A DNA stretch of 12,911 nucleotides, from positions 11,245 to 24,155 of the forward strand of contig DDRA01000135.1 of assembly GCA_002343545.1 (NCBI GenBank), read 5' to 3'. The notes below the pieces were generated by a model. It was not told where the DNA came from, did no database searches, and saw only the letters and a list, made by a program, of their open reading frames with translations. The position numbers and the translations under genes were made by a program. Positions 7,419 to 12,911 of the stretch are shown here, in pieces (the first letter of the stretch is position 1; every line of letters begins with the position of its first letter). This DNA comes from Bacteriovoracaceae bacterium UBA2428 (GTDB lineage: Bacteria; Bdellovibrionota; UBA2428).

Positions 7419-7447
7419 GGGCCTTCGGGGGTTTCTCCCGAGGGCCC
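7419..7447 (+). promoter_or_regulatory. GC-rich hairpin that encloses the dnaJ ribosome binding site
   Basis: GGGCCTTCGGGGG (7419-7431) pairs along its whole length with CTCCCGAGGGCCC (7435-7447): 13 base pairs, of which two are G-U, with a TTT loop. The 3' arm contains GAGGG (7440-7444), the best Shine-Dalgarno for dnaJ, eight bases before the ATG at 7453. No U-run follows, so it is not a standard intrinsic terminator. Likely roles are reducing DnaJ translation relative to DnaK, or stabilising the 3' end of a processed dnaK message. An RNA-thermometer role is possible in principle, but the stem looks very stable for that. Confidence 0.6.
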
Positions 7448-7452
7448 GTGTG

Positions 7453-8601
7453 ATGAGGAAGATGGCTGGCAAGCGCGACTATTACGAAGTTTTGGGAGTG
7501 GCGCGTACCGCCACGGCCGAAGAGATCAAGAAGGCTTACCGAAAGCTCGCGATCCAGTTTCATCCGGACAAGAATCCCGGCAACAAAGAGGCCGAGGAAA
7601 AATTCAAAGAAGCGGCCGAAGCCTACGAGGTTCTGGCCGACGATAACAAGCGCAAGGCCTACGATCAGTTCGGTCACGCCGGAGCCCAGGGCGGTGGTTT
7701 CGACTTCAGCCAGTTCGGTGGCGCCGGCGGGGCCGGTTTTTCGAACCTGAACGATCTTTTCGGCGACATCTTCTCGGAAGTCTTCGGCGCCGGTGGCCCG
7801 GGTGGTCGCGGCGGCCGGGGTGGGGTGCGTGGCCAGCGGGGCGCCGATCTTCGTTACAATCTTTCGGTGTCCTTCGAAGAAGCCGCTTTCGGCGTCGAGA
7901 AAACGATCCAGGTTCCGCGCGAGACGGCCTGCAAGACTTGTTCAGGCACGGGCGCTCGTCCGGGCACTTCGGCGGAAACCTGTGGCACCTGCCGTGGCGC
8001 GGGCGAGATTCGCTTTCAGCAAGGTTTCTTCACCCTCTCCAAGACGTGCCCGGATTGTTCGGGCAGCGGCCAGATCATCAAGAGCAAGTGCGGCGATTGC
8101 CGCGGTTCGGGCCGCAAGACCGAAACGACTCGCCTTCAGGTCAAGGTTCCGGCGGGTATCGATTCGGGGCAGCGGCTCAAGCTACGCGGCGAAGGCGAAG
8201 CGGGCACGATGGGCGCGCCGTCGGGCGATCTCTACGTCGTCATCGAAGTCGACGAGCATCCCTTTTTCCGCCGCGATGGCGTGGACGTGCATTGCTCCGT
8301 TCCGATCTCTTTTCCGCAGGCGGCGCTCGGGACCGAGATCGACGTTCCGACGCTCGGTGGCACGGTGAAGCTCAAGATTCCAGCCGGCACCCAGTCGAAC
8401 AAGCGCTTCCGTTTGAAGGCGAAGGGTATCGCGCAACTCGGCGGTCGCGACCGTGGGGATCAGTACGTCATGATCCAGGTCGAGGTTCCGTCCAAGTTAA
8501 CGAGCGAACAACGCCAGCTTTTGGAGCGCTTCGCCGCGATCGGCGGAGAAAGCTTTCCCGAGAGCCAATCCTTCCTCAAGAAAATGAAGGACTGGTTCTA
8601 G
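7453..8601 (+). CDS. dnaJ: Co-chaperone DnaJ (Hsp40, type A)
   Basis: The 382-residue protein from this ATG is a full-length class A J-protein, which delivers clients to DnaK and stimulates its ATPase. It has a J domain with RDYYEVLG and the catalytic HPD at residues 37-39, a long Gly/Phe-rich segment (about 72-125), and four complete CxxCxGxG zinc motifs with cysteine pairs at 160/163, 177/180, 199/202 and 213/216. The C-terminal substrate-binding and dimerisation domains end in LKKMKDWF. Three starts are possible: GTG 7450, ATG 7453 and ATG 7462. I prefer 7453 because GAGGG ends eight bases before it; the ATG at 7462 (giving [12 protein letters not shown]) has AGGA only two bases away but matches the family N terminus equally well. 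It is the last gene of the chaperone operon and converges on the prepilin-like gene. Confidence 0.97.
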   Translation: MRKMAGKRDYYEVLGVARTATAEEIKKAYRKLAIQFHPDKNPGNKEAEEKFKEAAEAYEVLADDNKRKAYDQFGHAGAQGGGFDFSQFGGAGGAGFSNLNDLFGDIFSEVFGAGGPGGRGGRGGVRGQRGADLRYNLSVSFEEAAFGVEKTIQVPRETACKTCSGTGARPGTSAETCGTCRGAGEIRFQQGFFTLSKTCPDCSGSGQIIKSKCGDCRGSGRKTETTRLQVKVPAGIDSGQRLKLRGEGEAGTMGAPSGDLYVVIEVDEHPFFRRDGVDVHCSVPISFPQAALGTEIDVPTLGGTVKLKIPAGTQSNKRFRLKAKGIAQLGGRDRGDQYVMIQVEVPSKLTSEQRQLLERFAAIGGESFPESQSFLKKMKDWF

Positions 8602-8628
8602 ATTTGGTCGAAACTTTCTTTGGCTAGG

Positions 8629-9597
8629 CTAGCGACGGACGCAGACGATGCCCAAGATTGTCATGTCGGCCCAGGTGTTCGATATACAGCCGTTCGGTAC
8701 GGTGAGATTATTCTCTTGAGCTCCGCTCACCGAGAGCATGCATCCACTCAAAGTCCATCCGGTGGCGCCATTGCAGCCGATTCCGTAGAAACTCGAACCA
8801 TCCCAAGAAAACGCGGGTATCTCAACGAAGGGAGCTCTGACCTCCGACGAAGTCGAGGATCCGGGCGGCGCTGAAAGCACATACAATTCCGTGGAACTGG
8901 CCCACGTCGCGACCGGATTCGAAACACCGGGTGCGAGCGTCATGGGGTACGCGGCCTTCGTCATAAAGTCGACTTTCTTCGACGCGTAGATTCCCGTGAA
9001 ACGAACGCGAGCGGCGCTTGCCGTGACCACGGCTGTGGAATTAGCGGCTCCCCGACAGTCCACCACAAACTCGGAGGAGTCGGTGACAATCTCGAAGCGA
9101 AAAGGATTGGAGGCGTTCGACAGTGTCTTGGCGCCAATGGAGTCCTGCGACTTGGCCGCTTCCAGGGTCAAAGCCACCGAGTGTACGACGTGCCCCGGGA
9201 TCGAAGTCGTATCGGGAGCGATTCCCGCGACCGGCTCCAAGCTAAGCCCCGTCAAGGTGAGTCCCGCGCCCAGATCTAGTCCAGCGGCCGCGACCGTCGA
9301 TGAACCGAGTCGCAAAGACCCGAAGGACTCCGTCGCGGAAACCGTGCCCGTCGGTGAATACTTTGCCGCGGCCGTCCCCGCCGAGTTCCAAAAGGCGGTC
9401 GCGCACTTCGCTCGGTTGCCCAAGATCATGGCGACCGTCGATTTCAACGTCTCGAAATCGGCGGCATTACGAACGCTCGTCTGCCCCTTTTGCGTGCTCC
9501 TCATCATCGACGTAAATACGAGGGCCAACGTCCCCAAGAGGGCGCTGCTCACCAACACGGTAACGAGAGAAAAGCCGCGTCGACGCATGTCATTCAT
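8629..9597 (-). CDS. Prepilin-like protein with type IV pilin N-terminal signal, function unknown
   Basis: The 322-residue protein begins MNDMRRRGFSLVTVLVSS: a short basic leader, a glycine at residue 8 and then F-S-L followed by a hydrophobic helix to about residue 32. This is a prepilin-peptidase (PilD) site, predicting cleavage after Gly8 and assembly into, or association with, a type IV pilus or type II secretion pseudopilus. The usual glutamate at position +5 of the mature protein is a threonine, which is seen in some minor pilins and GspK-type tip subunits and argues against a major subunit. The rest is Ser/Thr/Ala-rich with six cysteines (65, 181, 275, 286, 304, 319), four of them in the last 50 residues, suggesting disulfides. 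I recognise no named family. The start could also be Met4 (9588). No strong Shine-Dalgarno is near; AGGAG lies 22 bases upstream. No other pilus gene is in the window. Confidence 0.8.
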   Translation of the reverse strand: MNDMRRRGFSLVTVLVSSALLGTLALVFTSMMRSTQKGQTSVRNAADFETLKSTVAMILGNRAKCATAFWNSAGTAAAKYSPTGTVSATESFGSLRLGSSTVAAAGLDLGAGLTLTGLSLEPVAGIAPDTTSIPGHVVHSVALTLEAAKSQDSIGAKTLSNASNPFRFEIVTDSSEFVVDCRGAANSTAVVTASAARVRFTGIYASKKVDFMTKAAYPMTLAPGVSNPVATWASSTELYVLSAPPGSSTSSEVRAPFVEIPAFSWDGSSFYGIGCNGATGWTLSGCMLSVSGAQENNLTVPNGCISNTWADMTILGIVCVRR

Positions 9598-9865
9598 GGA
9601 ACTCGAAGATAGCGGAATTCTCCTCTATCGGTGACGGATTTTTGAAAAAGTTCGACTCGTCCAGGTCCCTTACGAAGCCGAGTCCGTGCGGCGCAGGTGC
9701 ATTCCTCGTGCTTTGTTTTGGCTCGGCGAGCCAGGATCGCATGAGCGCGTTTACCTACTTGAGGCGGTGCTTTAGATAAGTCCTACCGATGCTTAGGCGC
9801 GCTCGATACGCGGGTGCCGACAGTCGTGCTTTCGGTTGCTAGGCCACGATGGTAGTCTTGCGCTC
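9598..9865. other. Intergenic region between divergent prepilin-like and LpoA-like genes
   Basis: This 268-base region should hold both divergent promoters. I see a weak plus-strand candidate, TTTACC (9750-9755) with TAGATA (9773-9778) at 17-base spacing, and no convincing minus-strand promoter. A short hairpin pairs TTTTGGCTC (9716-9724) with GAGCCAGGA (9728-9736), nine pairs including two G-U, loop GGC, without a U-tract on either strand. No small gene with good support was found; the TTG at 9836 could extend the downstream protein by ten residues. Confidence 0.5.
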
Positions 9866-11752
9866 ATGCTTAGTCTCGGAGTGCTGTTGTCTCGTTCCTT
9901 CGTGTTGGGATCCGCGATCCTGGGCGTCCCCATGGCGTTCGGCCAGGCCCAAGCGCCCGCTCCGATGCAACAGGCCCAGGACCCCGGCGCTACGCTTAAG
10001 CTTGCCCGCGAAAAATTCGATCGCGCGGAATACGCCGACGTTATCTCGAGCTTGAGCGCGATCCGCTCGCAGTCCCAAGAATCGGCGGCCCGTGGCGAGG
10101 CCATTCTTTTGACGGCCCGCGCGAACTATTCGCTGGGTAAACCGAAGGTCGCGCTCGATACGCTGGCCAAGGTTTCGGCCCGCGAAATCCCCGGTCCGAT
10201 GCGCGCCGACTTCTTCTCGTTCTGGGCGCGCGTCGCGGGCGAAGAGCGCCGTTGGCTGGAGTCGGCCCTCGCGATGCTCAAAGCCCGCGCGGAGCTCACC
10301 GACGCCGCGGCCCAGCGTGCGATCGAATCGAAGCTCTCCGAAATGATCGACGTCCAGATGAGCGAAGCGGACCTTTCGTTCCTCGCGAAGGAGTACCCGA
10401 CGCAGTTCCCGGCGAACAAAGTCCTCTATCGTTTGGCGACCCTGCGAATTTCGCGTGGCCAAAAAGTCGAGGCCGAGCAGGTTCTCGCTCAGCTCAAGGC
10501 GATCGCCCGTCCCGGAACGCCGGATTACACGAAGGCCGAACAGCTCGCGAACCGACTGGGCTCGCTCGAGACGGCGATGCCGCGCAAAGTGGGTCTCTTG
10601 CTGCCCTTGTCGGGCCCGCAGGAGTCGGCGGGTCGCGCGATTCGCATGGGCCTTGAACTCGCGATCGGGGAGATGTCCAAGGATCCGATCGAGATCGTGG
10701 CGGCCGATGCCGGGGACACCAAGGAAAGTGCGCTGCAGGGCTTGGAACGTCTGCTCTTCGACGAACGCGTCATGCTCGTCGTCGGCCCCGTTTCGGGCGA
10801 CCAAGCCGAGCTGGTGGCCGAGCGTGCCGGCCAGTTGGGCGTGCCGAATATCTCGCTTTCTCCGCGGCGCGGGATTCTCGAGAAAGGCTCGTCGGTCTTC
10901 CGCGTAGGCCTGACGCCGGAACGTCAGGTTCGCGCTCTGGTCGGTTATTCCTACGATCGTCTCGGGGCGCGCCGTTTCGCGATCCTCTTTCCGGAAGACG
11001 CCTTCGGTCGCGAGTTCGCGACGGAGTATTTTCGCATCGTTCAAGAATACGGCGCCGAAGTCACCGCGGCCGAGAGTTACGCGCCTTCGCAAGCCGACTT
11101 CAAGATTCCGGTCGAGAACATGACCGGAACGGGATTCCCGAACTGGCGTTCGAAAGAAGCCGAAGAACTTCGCAAGAAGCTCGACGAGCGTCTGGCCGGC
11201 ACCCGCAAGGCCACGAAGCGTGAGCTCGAGTCGGCCAAACCGGGCCCCATCGTCGACTTTGACGTCGTTTTCATTCCGGACTCCTTCCGGGCCCTGGGGC
11301 AGATCGTGCCGACCCTCCTTTATTCCAACGTGACGACGCCCAAGCTTTTGGGGCCGAATACCTGGAAGTCGAACCGCCTCCTGGAGCGCGCCGGACAGTA
11401 CTTGGATGGGGCTCTTTTTGTGGACATGTTTGCCGCGGAGCGCAATTCGAAAGCGTCTAAGGATTTCTTGAATCTCTTCCAGTCAAAACGCGGAACTTTA
11501 CCGAATTCTTTGAACGCTCTCGGCTACGACGTCGGGACGGCCTTGCGCTTGGCCTACGGAAACGAAAGTTCGCCCGCCTCGCGGGACGAGCTCCGGACGC
11601 GTCTCGAGGGCCTCGGCACTTTTGAGGGCGTTCTCGGGCAACACCGCTGGGACTCCGGGCGCGAAGTTCTCTCGGAACTGCAGCTTTTCGAAGTTCGCAA
11701 GGGCGCCTTCCACCACCTGAACGGCATTCAGATTAAGCGCCGCGACAACTAG
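9866..11752 (+). CDS. Periplasmic penicillin-binding-protein activator (LpoA-like) / type-1 periplasmic binding protein
   Basis: The 628-residue protein from ATG 9866 begins with a hydrophobic segment ending in GVPMAFGQAQA, a likely Sec signal peptide cleaved around AFG-Q. Residues about 35-235 are Ala/Leu/Arg-rich helices of TPR type. From about 238 (RKVGLLLPLSGPQESAGRAI) it has a type-1 periplasmic-binding fold: LVVGPVSGDQAELVAERAGQ, NISLSPRR and RFAILFPEDAFGREFA are the typical strands and turns. A charged helical insert (about 421-460) precedes DFDVVFIPDS. This architecture matches LpoA, the outer-membrane activator of class A penicillin-binding proteins, and related amino-acid-binding proteins. 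LpoA is a lipoprotein, but this protein has no cysteine at all, so it cannot be lipidated and would be soluble in the periplasm. The start is uncertain: TTG 9836 or GTG 9881 are alternatives (the latter gives MLLSRSFVLG, a better n-region), and none has a good Shine-Dalgarno. Activation of a PBP is inference; the fold is well supported. Confidence 0.8.
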   Translation: MLSLGVLLSRSFVLGSAILGVPMAFGQAQAPAPMQQAQDPGATLKLAREKFDRAEYADVISSLSAIRSQSQESAARGEAILLTARANYSLGKPKVALDTLAKVSAREIPGPMRADFFSFWARVAGEERRWLESALAMLKARAELTDAAAQRAIESKLSEMIDVQMSEADLSFLAKEYPTQFPANKVLYRLATLRISRGQKVEAEQVLAQLKAIARPGTPDYTKAEQLANRLGSLETAMPRKVGLLLPLSGPQESAGRAIRMGLELAIGEMSKDPIEIVAADAGDTKESALQGLERLLFDERVMLVVGPVSGDQAELVAERAGQLGVPNISLSPRRGILEKGSSVFRVGLTPERQVRALVGYSYDRLGARRFAILFPEDAFGREFATEYFRIVQEYGAEVTAAESYAPSQADFKIPVENMTGTGFPNWRSKEAEELRKKLDERLAGTRKATKRELESAKPGPIVDFDVVFIPDSFRALGQIVPTLLYSNVTTPKLLGPNTWKSNRLLERAGQYLDGALFVDMFAAERNSKASKDFLNLFQSKRGTLPNSLNALGYDVGTALRLAYGNESSPASRDELRTRLEGLGTFEGVLGQHRWDSGREVLSELQLFEVRKGAFHHLNGIQIKRRDN

Positions 11753-11811
11753 TCAAAAGATCTTCACCGGTTCCGGCTCAAGAACTCGTCTCGCTCCGCC
11801 GAAGCCAATTT

Positions 11812-11837
11812 ATGAGCCCGAAAAAGATCGGGTTCAT
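11812..11837 (+). repeat. Hairpin in the lon leader
   Basis: ATGAGCCCGA (11812-11821) pairs with TCGGGTTCAT (11828-11837): ten base pairs with one G-T, loop AAAAGA. It ends 15 bases before the GAGGAGG ribosome binding site of lon. No T-tract follows, so it is not a typical terminator for the upstream gene. It may be an operator or an mRNA leader structure. The shorter palindrome CCGGTTCCGG at 11767-11776 lies in the same spacer. I found no clear promoter in the 111-base spacer. Confidence 0.45.
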
Positions 11838-11852
11838 GGAATGAGCAACTGC

Positions 11853-11859
11853 GAGGAGG
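11853..11859 (+). promoter_or_regulatory. Strong Shine-Dalgarno of lon
   Basis: GAGGAGG ends four bases before the ATG at 11864 and fixes the lon start. The two upstream ATGs (11836 and 11841) are not in frame with Lon. Confidence 0.8.
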
Positions 11860-11863
11860 CTCC

Positions 11864-12911
11864 ATGTCGCTGACCCGAGACGCCGATGACATCATCATCC
11901 CCGATACCCTGCCCATGCTTCCGGTTCGGGATGTCGTCGTATTTCCCTTCATGATCTTGCCGCTCTTCGTAGGGCGCGAATCGTCGATCAAGGCGGTGAA
12001 CGAAGCCCTCGGGCGCGATCGTCTCATCTTCTTGTCGAGCCAGAAAGAGATCGGCGAAGACAATCCGGCGCCCGAAGGTATCTTCGGCATCGGCACCGTC
12101 GCCATGATCATGCGGATGCGCAAGCTTCCCGACGGTCGTATTAAGATTCTCGCGCAGGGTATCGCGAAAGCGTCGATCACCCAGTACGAGAGCAGCGCGC
12201 CGTTCTACACGGTCAAGATCGCCCGCATCGAAGAGACGGTGCGTCCGGAGCGCAAGGCCGAAGACGAGCAGCAGATGAAGGCCGTCAAGGAACAGCTCGA
12301 GAAGGTCATCAACCTCGGCAAGATGCTCTCGCCCGACATCCTGATGGTCGTCGAAGAGATCTCGGATCCGGGTCGTCTCGCCGACCTCGTGACTTCGAAC
12401 CTCGGTCTCAAGGTCAGCGAATCGCAAGAAATCCTCGAGACCCTCGATCCCTCCGAGCGTCTCATGAAGGTCCGCGAGATCCTCGCGAAGGAACTCGAAA
12501 TCCTCCAGATGCAGCAGAAGGTGAAGGGCCAATCGCGCGAAGACGCGGGCCGCAACCAACGCGAGCAGTTCCTGCGCGAACAGATGCGCGCCATCAAGAA
12601 CGAGCTCGGCGAGAACGACCCGCGCGCGGACGAGATCAACGAACTCCGCAACCGCGTCGAGAACGCGCCGATGACCGACGAAATCCGCGCCGAAGCCGTC
12701 AAGCAACTCGGCCGCCTGGAGCGCATGCACCCCGACGCTTCCGAAGCGACGATCGTGCGCACCTACCTCGATTGGCTCTGCGACTTGCCGTGGGCGAAGG
12801 CCTCGACGGACAAGCTCGACCTCGTCGAAGCCAAGAAGATCCTCGACGAAGACCATTTCGACCTCGAGAAGGTCAAGGACCGCATCCTCGAGTTCCTCGC
12901 CGTGCGCAAGC
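11864..12911 (+). CDS. lon: ATP-dependent protease Lon (LonA type), N-terminal part, cut by the window edge
   Basis: The first 349 codons are present of a protein usually about 780-820 residues. The start MSLTRDADDIIIPDTLPMLP leads into LPVRDVVVFPFMILPLFVGR, the conserved opening of the Lon substrate-binding (LAN) domain, which runs to about residue 205. It is followed by the helical coiled-coil region with REQFLREQMRAIKNELGE, diagnostic of LonA, and then LDWLCDLPWAKAS. The AAA+ module and the Ser-Lys protease domain lie outside the window, so their integrity is not known. Lon degrades misfolded and some regulatory proteins in the cytoplasm and is commonly induced by heat shock, consistent with the dnaK operon nearby, although no sigma-32-type promoter is visible. 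It lies 111 bases after the LpoA-like gene on the same strand and could be expressed separately or by readthrough. Confidence 0.97.
   Translation, partial: MSLTRDADDIIIPDTLPMLPVRDVVVFPFMILPLFVGRESSIKAVNEALGRDRLIFLSSQKEIGEDNPAPEGIFGIGTVAMIMRMRKLPDGRIKILAQGIAKASITQYESSAPFYTVKIARIEETVRPERKAEDEQQMKAVKEQLEKVINLGKMLSPDILMVVEEISDPGRLADLVTSNLGLKVSESQEILETLDPSERLMKVREILAKELEILQMQQKVKGQSREDAGRNQREQFLREQMRAIKNELGENDPRADEINELRNRVENAPMTDEIRAEAVKQLGRLERMHPDASEATIVRTYLDWLCDLPWAKASTDKLDLVEAKKILDEDHFDLEKVKDRILEFLAVRK

Noticed and set aside
7419-7447. Intrinsic terminator between dnaK and dnaJ.
   Set aside because: The stem is strong but is followed by GTGTGATGAGG, not a U-tract, and overlaps the dnaJ translation start region.
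9716-9736. Terminator hairpin in the spacer before the LpoA-like gene.
   Set aside because: No T-tract on the 3' side on either strand, and neither flanking gene ends there.
9839-11092. A 417-codon minus-strand open frame antisense to the LpoA-like gene.
   Set aside because: Arg/Leu/Gly-rich shadow frame; the plus strand has coherent periplasmic-binding-protein motifs.
1-12911. Mobile elements, CRISPR arrays, tRNA or rRNA genes, or a defence island.
   Set aside because: No transposase, integrase, direct-repeat array, cloverleaf or rRNA-like segment was seen; all sizeable open stretches are accounted for by housekeeping or envelope genes.

Overview
The window is ordinary-density, GC-rich bacterial chromosome (GC judged by eye at about 60 percent) carrying eight protein-coding genes and no visible mobile element, tRNA, rRNA or CRISPR array. 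The gene set points to a Gram-negative (diderm) bacterium: a periplasmic LpoA-like penicillin-binding-protein activator, a type IV prepilin-like protein, a UDP-glucose-dehydrogenase-family enzyme, HemW and Lon. A deltaproteobacteria-like lineage such as Bdellovibrionota or Myxococcota would fit, but that is only a guess from gene content.

Left block, minus strand (1-3499): a two-gene unit with an 846-residue M16 zinc metalloprotease (two M16 halves fused in one chain, only the first catalytic) followed 24 bases later by a UDP-glucose/GDP-mannose dehydrogenase that runs off the left edge. A 91-base divergent spacer separates it from the next unit.

Central block, plus strand (3591-8601): the heat-shock chaperone operon. 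Its first reading frame is continuous from a complete HemW heme chaperone (radical SAM) into a complete GrpE, giving a predicted 611-residue HemW-GrpE polypeptide. It is followed by dnaK (16-base gap) and dnaJ (about 69-base gap). No hrcA gene and no CIRCE-like operator are present. A near-consensus sigma-70 type promoter places transcription start at or next to the GTG start codon of hemW. The HemW/GrpE junction is AT-richer than its surroundings and contains two overlapping, mutually exclusive hairpins. The dnaK-dnaJ spacer contains a perfect-length 13-bp hairpin (two G-U pairs) whose 3' arm holds the apparent dnaJ ribosome binding site. These three items are the most interesting content of the window.

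Right block (8629-12911): a minus-strand prepilin-like gene converging on dnaJ with only 27 bases between stop codons, a 268-base spacer, a plus-strand LpoA-like periplasmic protein with an N-terminal helical repeat region and a type-1 periplasmic-binding-protein fold, and the N-terminal 349 codons of the Lon protease, cut by the right edge. DnaK/DnaJ/GrpE and Lon are the usual cytoplasmic folding and degradation arms of the heat-shock response, so the right two thirds of the window is a proteostasis neighbourhood with envelope genes mixed in.
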